DNA from: an uncultured Tateyamaria sp.
Lineage (GTDB): Bacteria > Pseudomonadota > Alphaproteobacteria > Rhodobacterales > Rhodobacteraceae
DNA length: 64,000 nt
Direction: 5' to 3'
Assembly: GCF_947496075.1 (NCBI RefSeq)
Contig: NZ_CANMBJ010000001.1
Span: forward strand, 310,001-374,000
Of this stretch, positions 25,431-35,171 are shown piece after piece. Position numbers and translations under genes: made by a program. The notes below the pieces were generated by a model. That model made no database searches. It saw nothing but the letters and a program-made list of their open reading frames with translations, and had not been told where the DNA came from. Numbering within the stretch: position 1 is the first letter of the stretch; every line of letters starts with the position of its first letter.

Positions 25431-28400
25431 TCACCGATCATCAATGCGTTTTTGCCGTTCAATCCGTCTTTGTTCGGCACGGCTGGGTCCTGTGTCCTCG
25501 GGCACAAAGGCCTCCGGTACGACCGGCGCCACCTGCTCCCCTTCGACCCGGGGAACATCCGGCGCCGGGGCGCGGAAAATCTCGCGGAACACGCCGGGCG
25601 TCAGCGCCGACAGCGGATTGACCTGCACGCGCGGGTTCGCCGCCGGGCCGCGCAAACGGTAGTTGAAACCGATCAAACCCTCGCCGCGCCGAGGGGTAAA
25701 GATGCCGCCGATCCCATTGATCAGAAACAGGGGTGAGATCACGCCCTGCATGTTCAGACGCCCGCCTGCCACATCATAAACACCATCCATGGACAGCCCC
25801 ATCGATGGCCCCGTCGCACTGGCCTGTGTCAGTGTCATCGTGGATGGGGTCAGGCGGAAAGAGGCATCGACATTCTGAAAGTGAATGCCGCTGCCGCTCA
25901 TCTGCTCCAACAGGCCGACAACACTAAGCGCATTCAAAAGAGCGGCAATGGCCGGCGCATCCTGCACCCGCGTTTCCTTGACACTCAACGTGCCGTCAAA
26001 GGCCGCATCGCCTACAGGCAACAGGGTCAGGGACAAGGACCCGCCGCGCGCCTGTTTCAAAATACCGGCTGAGGCCGCCACACCACCAGCATCGTCCGAC
26101 GTGATGCGGATCGCACTGCGACCGTTCTGCGGCAGCACCTGGCCACGGATCGGCGTTCGGCCATTCACCCGGGCACGAAACTCGCCATCCAACCCGCGCG
26201 CCATGTTGAAATCACCCGTCACGCGATCAAGCGCGATGGTGTCGGTGATCTGCAATCGATCCAATGTCAGGCTCAGCGGCCCGCCCCCCTGCTGCCCGCC
26301 GGTGCCCGCACCCGAACCACCAAAATCCGCCGCGCGCAGATCCAGCACGCCGCCACGCACCTCGACCGCCGGCGCAGCGCCCGAGCCACGGCCCCACAGA
26401 TCCACCGGGCCATTCATCCAGTTTCCGACACGAACAGAGCTGAAACTCGCCCGCTCCAGCCCCCCGCCCGGAATGAACGTGATTGCCCCTTCCGCCTGCA
26501 AGCCAGGCGTATCCAGCGCAATCCGATCCACACGCGGCAACGGCCCAAGTTGCCCGGCCAGGGTCAAGGACGCAGCAGCTGACGCAGGCTTCGACCACCC
26601 CAGCGGCGGCGATGACAGGCGCACCCCACGCAGGTTGGTCGACAAGGCAAAGGAGGGGACACCGCCGCCCACCGGCAGGTCAATGGTGATGTTACCGGTC
26701 CCCCGGCCCGTCACCAACCCGGGCGGAAGGCCCAGTTCAAACGCATCAATCGTGCGCTCTGACAGCTCGATTGTGCCCGTGACCTGGCTCGGTTGCGGCG
26801 ATCCCTGCCCCAATGGCTGCGCCCAGCGCGCATCAAACGGCACCCCATCCAACGTTCCGGGGCCAGACACCTCAACCCTGTTTTGCGAGGCGATGACCCG
26901 CAACGTGTCCGCCGCCAGACGTCGCCCTTCGATCAGGGTGGTGCTCAACACATCCCGGGCAGTGCCGGTCGCATCATACTCAACATCCTGGGGCTTCAGC
27001 CCCTTCTTCATGGCAAAGGCCAGCGTACCGGCGGCTTGCAAACGCCCGTCCGCCAGTGTCGGAGACAACCCCGCGCGCTCCATCACGCTCAGCGGTGGCA
27101 AATCCAACAGCGACAGGCCCGCCGTCACTGTCCCGTCTGTTTCCAACCGGACGACGGCAGGCACACCCTCACGCGCACGCACATCGGGAATGATGAAGGA
27201 CGACCCGCTGACATCGATACGGCCACCACGCGGTGACGCGACAAAGCCCTGATCAACGGCAACCACAAAACGGCCATCCAGCAGGCTGGCGCTCCCCCTC
27301 GCCTGCTCGACCGGGGGCATCGTCTTGAGGTAACGCACCCGCGCGTCCTCGTAAGCAAACCCGGCATAGGCGACCGTTGGACTGCCGGGCGTATCCCGCA
27401 GTGCAACATCAATGTCGCGCATGAACCCATCTTGCAGGTTCTCCAGCACCCATTTGCGGGCCTTGGGTGCATAGCGATCCGGCCAGATCTCAAGCAGACG
27501 TTCAGGCATCATGCCCGCCACCTGCGCATCCAGCTCATAGCTCCACCCATTTGGGGCCGCCAACAAGGAACCCTGCGCAATCAGGTTTTGCCCATGGTCC
27601 TCAAACAAAGCCTGTCCGATATCCAGCCGAAAGGGATCAAGGCGCAAACGAAAATCCAGCTGCGCCGCCTGCATCTCGATCGGTTCAGGATACAGGTTAT
27701 CCGGATTTGCACTTAACGACGTGGCCCGAAACTGGCCGACAAGATCATCAAGACCGCCCTGATCGTCCAACCCCAAAACCGCCTGACCGTCGATCTGCGC
27801 CGTGATCCATGCGCTTTCGACGGACAATTCGTTAAAGGTCAGGACGGTGTCGCCGGGATCGTAGCTGAAGTAACTGCGCGCCGACTGGAACGGCACCGGT
27901 CGTGTCGCGTCGGTTGGTTGAATAACACCCGCGCCGATATTCAGCGACACATTTAGCGGGGCCAGCACGCCATCCGCGCCCACGCCGCCACGCACCGCAC
28001 CCGATATCGGGGCACGCACCACGTCAAGCCATTCAAAAGCCGGTGCGAGAACCGCAATATCTCCGGCATCCACATCGCTGACCAAGACACCAAAGGTGGC
28101 CGATGACTGCCCGACCTGACCCTCGTAATTGGCCTCCAGCGTCGCCACGTCCTCGCCACCGCTCAGCAAGGCAAGGTCCGAAGTAATGCGCACTGCGTCG
28201 CCGTCGCGCGCCAATCGCATCCGACCACCGTCAACCGTCCACGCGCGGGAGGATCTGACATCCTCGACCCGCAGGGTCAGCGCCTGAATGTCGCCCGAGG
28301 TCAGGGCAGACAAGCCCGGCAAGGTCAGCAGTTCGTCAACGCTTTCGATCAGCAGGGCCAGGTTGGCCGCCCGCTGCGTGGGTCCGGTCAGATCCAGACC

Positions 28401-28850
28401 GCCGGACAGAATGACCGAGCCATCAATCTCACGCCGCATACTGGCAAAGACGCCGGACACACTGATGTCCGTGGGGCGAAACTCTCCCTGCGCCAGACCG
28501 GTCACGGATAAACCAATCCGCATTTCGGAAAAGCCCACAATCTCTACGCCAGCTGTGTTCAGCACTTGCACATTGCTCATGCGGACCCGTGGCTTGCTGC
28601 TGTCCTCGACGACAAGATCGAGCGCATCAAAGCGCAGCGACGCCGCGCCCAACGCTTGTCCTGCCCGCACCTCGATCCGGTCGCGCAACCAATCCGGTGC
28701 CGCAATCGGTCGCCCGATCAGCACATAGATGGCGGTGCCCAGAATGACGGCAAAGAAAAGACTGAAAAACAGGCTCCCCAGCCCAAGGCGACGCCACAGG
28801 CTTTTTTTCCGCCGCGCGGGCGGTTCAGGAGTCGGGTCTTCACTGCTCAT
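25431..28850 (-). CDS. Large AsmA/YhdP-like (DUF3971) envelope protein
   Basis: A 1139-residue protein with a cytoplasmic N-tail rich in Pro/Arg/Lys (about 1-22), one transmembrane helix (about 25-47), and a very long periplasmic region. The C-terminal part (about 850-1080, including GLSMDGVYDVAGGRLNMQGVISPLFLINGIG) matches the AsmA-like C-terminal domain. Proteins of this group (YhdP, TamB, AsmA) are elongated bridges for lipid movement between membranes. The tail ends in an Arg-rich EQRRIERQKRI. Start ATG 28850. It heads a probable transcript with queA. Confidence 0.88.
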   Translation of the reverse strand: MSSEDPTPEPPARRKKSLWRRLGLGSLFFSLFFAVILGTAIYVLIGRPIAAPDWLRDRIEVRAGQALGAASLRFDALDLVVEDSSKPRVRMSNVQVLNTAGVEIVGFSEMRIGLSVTGLAQGEFRPTDISVSGVFASMRREIDGSVILSGGLDLTGPTQRAANLALLIESVDELLTLPGLSALTSGDIQALTLRVEDVRSSRAWTVDGGRMRLARDGDAVRITSDLALLSGGEDVATLEANYEGQVGQSSATFGVLVSDVDAGDIAVLAPAFEWLDVVRAPISGAVRGGVGADGVLAPLNVSLNIGAGVIQPTDATRPVPFQSARSYFSYDPGDTVLTFNELSVESAWITAQIDGQAVLGLDDQGGLDDLVGQFRATSLSANPDNLYPEPIEMQAAQLDFRLRLDPFRLDIGQALFEDHGQNLIAQGSLLAAPNGWSYELDAQVAGMMPERLLEIWPDRYAPKARKWVLENLQDGFMRDIDVALRDTPGSPTVAYAGFAYEDARVRYLKTMPPVEQARGSASLLDGRFVVAVDQGFVASPRGGRIDVSGSSFIIPDVRAREGVPAVVRLETDGTVTAGLSLLDLPPLSVMERAGLSPTLADGRLQAAGTLAFAMKKGLKPQDVEYDATGTARDVLSTTLIEGRRLAADTLRVIASQNRVEVSGPGTLDGVPFDARWAQPLGQGSPQPSQVTGTIELSERTIDAFELGLPPGLVTGRGTGNITIDLPVGGGVPSFALSTNLRGVRLSSPPLGWSKPASAAASLTLAGQLGPLPRVDRIALDTPGLQAEGAITFIPGGGLERASFSSVRVGNWMNGPVDLWGRGSGAAPAVEVRGGVLDLRAADFGGSGAGTGGQQGGGPLSLTLDRLQITDTIALDRVTGDFNMARGLDGEFRARVNGRTPIRGQVLPQNGRSAIRITSDDAGGVAASAGILKQARGGSLSLTLLPVGDAAFDGTLSVKETRVQDAPAIAALLNALSVVGLLEQMSGSGIHFQNVDASFRLTPSTMTLTQASATGPSMGLSMDGVYDVAGGRLNMQGVISPLFLINGIGGIFTPRRGEGLIGFNYRLRGPAANPRVQVNPLSALTPGVFREIFRAPAPDVPRVEGEQVAPVVPEAFVPEDTGPSRAEQRRIERQKRIDDR

Positions 28851-28922
28851 GTCTTTATTCTTGTCCGCCCAGCCCTATCATGCCAGTCACAACTTTCCCA
28901 AGTCTTATGAAAAGGCCGAAAC

Positions 28923-29384
28923 ATGCTCGATATCGCCTCCCCCGCCCCTGACTTCACCTTGCCTGACAGTGATGGAAATGATGTGACCTTGTCGGCGATG
29001 CAAGGCGGTCCGATCGTACTTTATTTCTATCCACGCGATGACACGCCGGGCTGCACCAAGGAATCGATCGCCTTTTCAGAACATCTGGCCGAATTTGAAT
29101 CCGCTGGCGCCAAGGTTTTTGGCATCTCCAAGGACAGCGTCGCCAGCCATGCCAAGTTCGCCAAGAAACGCGAGCTGACCGTGGGGCTTTTGTCGGACGA
29201 AAACGGCTCGGTCTGCGAGGATTACGGCGTTTGGAAGGAAAAGAACATGTACGGAAAAAAGTACATGGGCATCGAACGCACCACCTACCTCATCGACGCC
29301 AACGGCAGTGTTGCAATGGTCTGGCCCAAGGTGAAGGTGCCCGGTCACGCCGAAGCGGTGCTGGCGGCTGTCAAAGCCCTGTGA
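28923..29384 (+). CDS. bcp: Peroxiredoxin, BCP/PrxQ type
   Basis: A 153-residue thiol peroxidase. The peroxidatic Cys44 is in DDTPGCTKES. The resolving Cys found five residues later in E. coli BCP is absent (Ile here). The only other Cys is Cys98, a position used in some BCPs, so resolution by Cys98 or by an outside thiol is possible. It is divergent from the AsmA-like gene. Its TGA overlaps the GTG start of the hydrolase. Confidence 0.95.
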   Translation: MLDIASPAPDFTLPDSDGNDVTLSAMQGGPIVLYFYPRDDTPGCTKESIAFSEHLAEFESAGAKVFGISKDSVASHAKFAKKRELTVGLLSDENGSVCEDYGVWKEKNMYGKKYMGIERTTYLIDANGSVAMVWPKVKVPGHAEAVLAAVKAL

Positions 29385-30202
29385 CCGGATGGCATCTGCC
29401 TGAGCGGTTCCAGACGTCAGCAGGTTTTGTTGCTGCTGGTCGATCCGGCACCGGCCCCGCGCTGGTGCTGGCCCATGGCTGGCCCTGGTCGTCCTTTTCC
29501 TGGCACCGCGTGATTGCACGCCTGTCCGAACAGTTCACCGTGCACTGGTACGACATGCCCGATTTCGGCGCTTCGGAACATCGGGCCGACCGTCCCAGCG
29601 GGATTGATGCGCAAGCGCAGGTCTTGGCCGAGATGCTCGATCATTTCGACCTGCGCGCACCCATCGTGTGGGCGCATGATTTCGGCGGCGCGATTACATT
29701 GCGGGCGCATCTGATGGGCGGTGTCGAATATACCCGTCTGGTCCTGATGAACGTGGTGATGATGCGCCCGTGGGGGTCAGGCTTTTTCGATCATGTGAAA
29801 CGCCATGTCGATGTGTTCTCCGCCGTGCCGCCGCACATACATCGGGGTATTGTCGAAGCGTATATCGGCGGCGCTTTCGCACATGGCATCGCCGGGGACG
29901 ACATGGAGCAACTGGTCGCGCCCTGGCTGGATGCAGAGGGGCAGATCGCATTCTATCGCCAGTTCGCGCAAGCGGACGAGGCGCTCACCGCAGCGTTCGA
30001 GGACAAGCTGGATCAGGTCAGATGCCCGGTTCACATCTTGTGGGGCGCTGATGATCCGTGGATACCCTTGGCGCGTGGGCGCGAATTGGCTTTGGCGATG
30101 GACCGCCTACCCATGACAGAACTGCCGGGACTCGGACATATGCCGCAACTCGAAAACGCTGACGCAACGCTCCGGGCCGCCCTGCCCGCCCTCGCCCCAT
30201 GA
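29381..30202 (+). CDS. Alpha/beta hydrolase with Asp nucleophile (epoxide hydrolase/dehalogenase type)
   Basis: A 273-residue alpha/beta hydrolase. GTG 29381 is chosen as start because it overlaps the bcp stop (GTGA) and gives the full first strand; the upstream frame is a bcp shadow. The oxyanion motif HGWPWSS is at 32-38, and the nucleophile elbow VWAHDFGG has Asp100, as in epoxide hydrolases and haloalkane or haloacetate dehalogenases. The base His is in GLGHMPQLE. Substrate unknown. Confidence 0.85.
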   Translation: MTGWHLPERFQTSAGFVAAGRSGTGPALVLAHGWPWSSFSWHRVIARLSEQFTVHWYDMPDFGASEHRADRPSGIDAQAQVLAEMLDHFDLRAPIVWAHDFGGAITLRAHLMGGVEYTRLVLMNVVMMRPWGSGFFDHVKRHVDVFSAVPPHIHRGIVEAYIGGAFAHGIAGDDMEQLVAPWLDAEGQIAFYRQFAQADEALTAAFEDKLDQVRCPVHILWGADDPWIPLARGRELALAMDRLPMTELPGLGHMPQLENADATLRAALPALAP

Positions 30203-31008
30203 TGCCCCTTGCGCAAATGGCGGAGGCTGTGCTGCGCACCGCAGATGGCCGGGAAAAGACGGCCCTGTCCCGCAAGCTGGCCGCCGAATGGAAAGCGGCA
30301 CGGGCCGACGGGCACACACCTGACATCGGCACGGCTTCCCCGCCCATGCACCCGGCCCGGCCATCAACGCCCGAACTGCTCAGCCCCCGTGACGTGCCGC
30401 GCCGCCGCCCCGGCAGCCCGCAGGGGCGCATCGCGCTGCTGCACGCCGTGGCCCATATCGAACTCAACGCCGTCGACCTGCACTGGGACATCATCGCCCG
30501 CTTCACCCATGTGCCGATGCCCATGGGGTTTTATGACGACTGGGTGAAAGCGGCAGACGAAGAATCCAAACACTTCAACCTGATGTGCGACTGCCTCGAA
30601 GAGTTGGGCAGCCACTACGGCGCCCTTCCGGCCCATGCGGGCATGTGGCGCGCCGCCGAAGACACGGTAGAGGATTTCATGGGCCGTCTGGCCGTTGTCC
30701 CCATGGTCCTCGAAGCCCGCGGTCTCGACGTGACGCCGGGCATGATCGACATCTTCCGAAAAGCGAAACTCGACAGCGCCGTCGCAGCACTCGAAACCAT
30801 CTATGCCGAGGAAGTGGCCCACGTCGCTTACGGCTCGAAATGGTTCCACTTCATGTGTGGGCGCTACAATCTTGACCCCAAGGATGCGTTCCACGCCTTG
30901 GTTCAGAAATACTTCCACAGCCCCCTCAAACCACCCTTCAACGAAGAGAAAAGGGCAGAGGCCGGGCTGCCCCCGGATTTCTACTGGCCTCTTGCGCTAA
31001 CGGACTGA
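30199..31008 (+). CDS. DUF455 ferritin-like diiron protein
   Basis: A 269-residue DUF455 protein. The helical core carries a full diiron pattern: E88, E122-x2-H125, E172 and E205-x2-H208. DUF455 proteins have no settled function; the fold is ferritin-like. The ATG at 30199 overlaps the hydrolase stop. Together with bcp and the hydrolase it forms a tightly coupled trio, which suggests a part in oxidative or electrophile stress (inference). Confidence 0.88.
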   Translation: MMPLAQMAEAVLRTADGREKTALSRKLAAEWKAARADGHTPDIGTASPPMHPARPSTPELLSPRDVPRRRPGSPQGRIALLHAVAHIELNAVDLHWDIIARFTHVPMPMGFYDDWVKAADEESKHFNLMCDCLEELGSHYGALPAHAGMWRAAEDTVEDFMGRLAVVPMVLEARGLDVTPGMIDIFRKAKLDSAVAALETIYAEEVAHVAYGSKWFHFMCGRYNLDPKDAFHALVQKYFHSPLKPPFNEEKRAEAGLPPDFYWPLALTD

Positions 31009-31161
31009 TCCGTATGGATATCATGCGCGGTTTTCCGCCAATTTGATACATTTCCGCACCGGTTTTACACAGAACGTAGCGTGAGACTTGCCGCCAAAGC
31101 GCTGTGACTTTATGCACAGGCGTTAGGGCGTCGTGTTTGGGGATATGAGCGCCGCTGTGGG

Positions 31162-32517
31162 ATGGGAACTAAAGGGACGAGCGTTTTGCGGACACGCCTC
31201 GGCATTAAGTGGCACGGACTTCTGGAAAAGTATTTTCCCGAGCGTCGCGTCTTTCTCAAATCGGACAATGACACCAGGTTCATCCGGCTTCGGCCCGGCA
31301 CACAACTGCTCGCTTTCGCGGGCAGTTCTTTTGTTGTGGCATGGGCAATCGTGGCAACGGCCATCCTGCTCATGGACAGCATCGGGTCCGGCAACTTCCG
31401 TGAACAGGCCAAACGTGATCAAACCACCTATCAGGCCCGCCTGAACGATCTGGCTGGTCAACGCGACGCCCGCGCTGAGGAAGCGCTGGCCGCACAAAAC
31501 CGCTTCAACGCCGCCCTTCAACAGATCTCCGTCATGCAATCAGAACTGCTGACGTCCGAGACACGCCGCCGCGAACTTGAAACCGGGATCGAAGTGATCC
31601 AGGCGACGCTGCGCGGCACCATGAAGGACCGTGAAACAGCACGCGAGCAGCTGGCCGCACTGCAGGACCAGGTTGAGACCGGTGGCGCAGGCACGGCACT
31701 CGCCGCAAGCGGTGGTGGGGCACCCATGGATTTTGTGGCAGACGCGCTCGCCAAAACCGCTGCCGAACGCGACAAGATCGAACAGGACGCGCAGGATGCG
31801 CTGCTTGCCGCCGACGCAATGGCGACCGAAATTGCGCTGATGCGCGAACAGAACGATCAGATTTTCCGCCAGCTCGAAGAAGCGATGACCGTCTCCGTTG
31901 CACCGCTGGACAAGATGTTCCGCTCCGCTGGTATGCCCACCGACCGGATTATCGAGCAGGTCCGGCGCGGCTATTCCGGCCAAGGCGGCCCGCTGACCCC
32001 CCTGTCCTTCTCGACACGGGGTGAAGAACCCAGCCCCGACACGCTGCGCGCCAATCGTCTGCTGAACCAGATGGACACGCTGAACCTCTACCGGATTGCC
32101 GCACAGAAAGCCCCCTTTGCCACCCCGGTCAAATCCGCCTTCCGCTTCACATCGTCGTTCGGCTTCCGCCGCGACCCCAAAACGGGCGGTCGACGCATGC
32201 ACAAAGGCGTCGATTTCGCCGCCGGTCTGGGCACACCGCTATATGCCACGGCCGACGGCGTTGTGACCCATGCAGGCTGGCAATCGGGCTATGGCAGACT
32301 TGTCAAAATCCAACATGAATTCGGGATCGAAACCCGCTACGCGCACCTGTCACGGCTGCGTGTGAAAGTTGGTCAAAAGGTCTCGCGCGGGGACCGGATA
32401 GGTGATATGGGAGCGTCTGGACGGGTAACCGGCGTGCATCTGCACTACGAAGTCCGCGTCGGCGGAAAAGCCGTCAACCCGATGATCTATATCAAGGCAG
32501 CCAACGATGTTTTCTAA
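31162..32517 (+). CDS. M23-family peptidoglycan endopeptidase with coiled coil
   Basis: A 451-residue membrane-anchored protein. There is a cytoplasmic N-terminus, one transmembrane helix (about 50-70), a long coiled coil (about 80-240, broken by a Gly/Ala stretch), and a C-terminal LytM/M23 domain (about 320-450). Zinc-site motifs are HKGVDFAAG and HLHYEV, plus YAHLSRLRV. It overlaps the bactofilin gene by 11 bases. M23 peptidases next to bactofilins are a known cell-shape pair, so the bactofilin probably positions this enzyme. Confidence 0.93.
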   Translation: MGTKGTSVLRTRLGIKWHGLLEKYFPERRVFLKSDNDTRFIRLRPGTQLLAFAGSSFVVAWAIVATAILLMDSIGSGNFREQAKRDQTTYQARLNDLAGQRDARAEEALAAQNRFNAALQQISVMQSELLTSETRRRELETGIEVIQATLRGTMKDRETAREQLAALQDQVETGGAGTALAASGGGAPMDFVADALAKTAAERDKIEQDAQDALLAADAMATEIALMREQNDQIFRQLEEAMTVSVAPLDKMFRSAGMPTDRIIEQVRRGYSGQGGPLTPLSFSTRGEEPSPDTLRANRLLNQMDTLNLYRIAAQKAPFATPVKSAFRFTSSFGFRRDPKTGGRRMHKGVDFAAGLGTPLYATADGVVTHAGWQSGYGRLVKIQHEFGIETRYAHLSRLRVKVGQKVSRGDRIGDMGASGRVTGVHLHYEVRVGGKAVNPMIYIKAANDVF

Positions 32518-33019
32518 GAGCAAAATCAACGATCCCGCGCCCAGCACCGATGCGGAGAAAAAAGCGGCACCGGCCGCCCCTGCCCCCGCAGCGCCCAAAC
32601 AGCAAAGCGAATTCAAGGCCAGCGCGCCCAAGGCGAAACCACCCGCATCGCTTCTCTCAGCTGACCTGCACGTCACGGGCAACATGAAAACCACCGGCGA
32701 CATCCAGGTCGAAGGCACAGTTGAGGGCGACATTCGCGCCCACCTGCTGACCATCGGTGAAAGCGCCACGATCAAGGGCGAGGTCGTCGCGGACGACGTC
32801 GTGATCAACGGTCGCATCGTGGGCCGCGTCCGTGGCCTGAAAGTGCGCCTGACCTCGACCGCACGGGTCGAAGGCGACATCATTCACAAGACCATCGCCA
32901 TCGAAAGCGGTGCCCATTTCGAAGGGTCCGTACAGCGTCAGGACGATCCCCTGAACGCGGGCGGCAACAAGCCCAAGGCACCACCGCAGCAGCCATCGCC
33001 AGCGCCGCAAAACGGCTAG
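32507..33019 (+). CDS. Bactofilin (polymer-forming cytoskeletal protein)
   Basis: A 170-residue bactofilin: a disordered Lys/Pro/Ala-rich N-terminus (1-45), a beta-helical core (about 46-140, with repeating VEGTVEGDI, IKGEVVADDVVINGRIVG), and a Pro/Gln-rich tail. It forms membrane-bound filaments that localise cell-wall enzymes. The start overlaps the M23 gene, so the two are co-expressed. Confidence 0.95.
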   Translation: MFSKSKINDPAPSTDAEKKAAPAAPAPAAPKQQSEFKASAPKAKPPASLLSADLHVTGNMKTTGDIQVEGTVEGDIRAHLLTIGESATIKGEVVADDVVINGRIVGRVRGLKVRLTSTARVEGDIIHKTIAIESGAHFEGSVQRQDDPLNAGGNKPKAPPQQPSPAPQNG

Positions 33020-33031
33020 GGTCTTTTTCAC

Positions 33032-34498
33032 ATGACAGACACACGGGCGCCCCAGACCACTGCGGCGCCCGTTTTTCATCCCGGGTTCTGCGCGGAACGC
33101 AGTCGCCCCTACATCCTTGTTGCGGCGGTACTCGCCTCGGCCCTGGGCATCATCGATGGCACGGTCGTAGCCATCGCCCTGCCCGCCATGCGCGACAGCC
33201 TGGGCGCGGGGCTGGTACAGGCACAGTGGATTCACAACGCTTATATGCTCACGCTGGCGGCCCTGATCCTTGTCGGCGGGGCCATGGGCGACCGTTTTGG
33301 ACTGGGCCGCGTTTTTGGGCTTGGCATTGCGCTTTTTGTTGTGGCGTCGATGTTTTGCGCCCTCGCCCCCACGCCGCTCTTCATGATTGTCGCACGCGCG
33401 GTGCAGGGTGTGGGCGCGGCCATCATGGTGCCCGGCTCGCTCGCCCTGATTGCCCGCGCCTATCCCCGCGAAAGTCGGGGGCGCGCCATCGGCATCTGGG
33501 CCTCTGCAACTGCAGTCACCACTGCAGCGGGGCCCATCATCGGCGGGCTTACCCTGACCATTGGCGGGCCCGAAATGTGGCGCTGGATCTTTGCCATCAA
33601 CCTGCCGCTGGGCGCTTTGGCGCTGTTTCTGCTGTACCGCCATCTGGGCGACGACCCAGCCAAGGAGAATGCCCGCGTTGACATTCCCGGTGCCCTGACC
33701 GCCACTGCCGCTTTGCTAGCCATCGCATGGGGACTGACCTCGCTTGATCATGGCGGCAACGCGACGATGTGGCTGATCGTTGGCGCGATGATGCTGGTGG
33801 CTTTCCTCTGGACGCAAACGCGCAGCGATCATCCTATGATGCCGCTCACACTCTTTGCCTCGCGCCCCTTCTCTGCCGCCAACGCGCTGACGTTCACGCT
33901 CTATTCCGCGCTGTCGATGATGTTCTTCTTCATGCCGATGACCTTCATCGCAGGCTGGGGGCTCAGCGAGATTGCAGCCTCCGCCGCTTTCGCGCCCATG
34001 TCGGTGTTCATTTCACTGTTATCAGCCCGCGCGGGCAAACTGGCTGACCGGATCGGCCCTGCGCCCCTGCTCATTGGGGGATCACTGGTGGTTGCGACGG
34101 GCTACGCGGCGATGGCGATCCTCGCATCGTATCAGAATTTCTGGGGTCACATCCTGCCTGCCATGTGCCTCGTAGGCCTTGGCATGGCAGCCGTTGTGGC
34201 CCCGCTCTCAACCTCAATCATGGCAGCGGTGGACGAAACCCAATCCGGCACGGCCTCGGGCATTAACAACGCCGTCACGCGGATGGCAGGCCTCATCTCG
34301 GTGGCCGCTGTCGGCGGGTTCGTCGCGGCCCTCTACGCAGGCGCAGGGGGCACCGCCAGCTTCGGAATCGAGAGCGATACAGCAGGTCACGGCGCGGCCA
34401 TGACAACGGCATTCACAGGGCTTGCTTGGATCGCCACAACGCTCGCAGTGATCAGCGCAGGCCTCGGCTGGTTGACCCGACGTGTAAACGAAAATTAA
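33032..34498 (+). CDS. MFS drug-efflux-type transporter (DHA2, EmrB/QacA)
   Basis: A 488-residue transporter with about 14 hydrophobic helices. DHA2 hallmarks are ALGIIDGTVVAIALPAM in helix 1 (residues 37-53), the motif GDRFGLGRVFGLGIALF, and motif C-like GPIIGGL. It starts 12 bases after the bactofilin stop. Substrate unknown; proton-driven export of drugs or amphiphiles is usual. Confidence 0.9.
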   Translation: MTDTRAPQTTAAPVFHPGFCAERSRPYILVAAVLASALGIIDGTVVAIALPAMRDSLGAGLVQAQWIHNAYMLTLAALILVGGAMGDRFGLGRVFGLGIALFVVASMFCALAPTPLFMIVARAVQGVGAAIMVPGSLALIARAYPRESRGRAIGIWASATAVTTAAGPIIGGLTLTIGGPEMWRWIFAINLPLGALALFLLYRHLGDDPAKENARVDIPGALTATAALLAIAWGLTSLDHGGNATMWLIVGAMMLVAFLWTQTRSDHPMMPLTLFASRPFSAANALTFTLYSALSMMFFFMPMTFIAGWGLSEIAASAAFAPMSVFISLLSARAGKLADRIGPAPLLIGGSLVVATGYAAMAILASYQNFWGHILPAMCLVGLGMAAVVAPLSTSIMAAVDETQSGTASGINNAVTRMAGLISVAAVGGFVAALYAGAGGTASFGIESDTAGHGAAMTTAFTGLAWIATTLAVISAGLGWLTRRVNEN

Positions 34499-34555
34499 CC
34501 TTCAACCACTTTTTAATCGTTGAATACTGCAGGTTAAGTCGTTGCACGAAAACGC

Positions 34556-34604
34556 AAAAAGGGCACACTTAAAGTGTGCCCTTTCAACGTGTCCCCGCGG
34601 GGAC
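34556..34604. terminator. Two hairpins between convergent MFS and cyclophilin genes
   Basis: The first hairpin, GGGCACAC-TTAAA-GTGTGCCC (34561-34581), is flanked by five A before and TTT after, so it can act in both directions. The second is the perfect palindrome GTCCCCGCGGGGAC (34591-34604), followed by AGATTTTTATT. The same 14-bp palindrome recurs between mltG and the GTA cluster. Confidence 0.75.
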
Positions 34605-34610
34605 AGATTT

Positions 34611-35171
34611 TTATTCGGTGACCGACACCTTGGTCATCACATCCGGCGCACCTTCAATCGCACCCGACCGCGGGTGCCCCCGCTTGATCTGGTCCAGCAC
34701 CTCAAGGCCCGAGGTCACGCGGCCTACAACGGTGTACTGGCCATCCAGAAACGGCCCCGGCTGGAACATGATAAAGAACTGGCTGTTGGCACTGTTCGGG
34801 CTTTGCGACCGCGCCATGCCGACAACCCCACGGTCAAAGGTGACGTCCGAAAATTCGGCTGGCAGATCCGGTTGGTCGGAACCCCCGGTCCCCGCACGAC
34901 GACCATCATAGTCACCGCTCGTATCTCCGAACTGCACGTCACCGGTCTGCGCCATGAAGCCGTCGATCACCCGATGAAAGGCCACCCCGTCATACTCACC
35001 ACCTTCGGCCAGCGCCGTGATGCGCGCGACATGTTGCGGTGCCGTGTCTTCCAGAAGATCGATGGCGATGGTGCCATTGGCCTCACCGCTCACCTCAATC
35101 TCAAGGCCCGAGGCCAGCGCTGTCCCCGCAGGGACAACAAGTGCTGCGGCGGCGATCAGGTTACGCCACAT
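34611..35171 (-). CDS. Peptidyl-prolyl isomerase, cyclophilin type, exported
   Basis: A 186-residue cyclophilin with an N-terminal signal peptide (MWRNLIAAAALVVPAGTALA). Core motifs FHRVIDGFMAQTGD and NSANSQFFIMF are intact, so it should isomerise prolyl bonds in periplasmic proteins. It overlaps the end of the cytoplasmic cyclophilin gene by 11 bases. Confidence 0.94.
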   Translation of the reverse strand: MWRNLIAAAALVVPAGTALASGLEIEVSGEANGTIAIDLLEDTAPQHVARITALAEGGEYDGVAFHRVIDGFMAQTGDVQFGDTSGDYDGRRAGTGGSDQPDLPAEFSDVTFDRGVVGMARSQSPNSANSQFFIMFQPGPFLDGQYTVVGRVTSGLEVLDQIKRGHPRSGAIEGAPDVMTKVSVTE

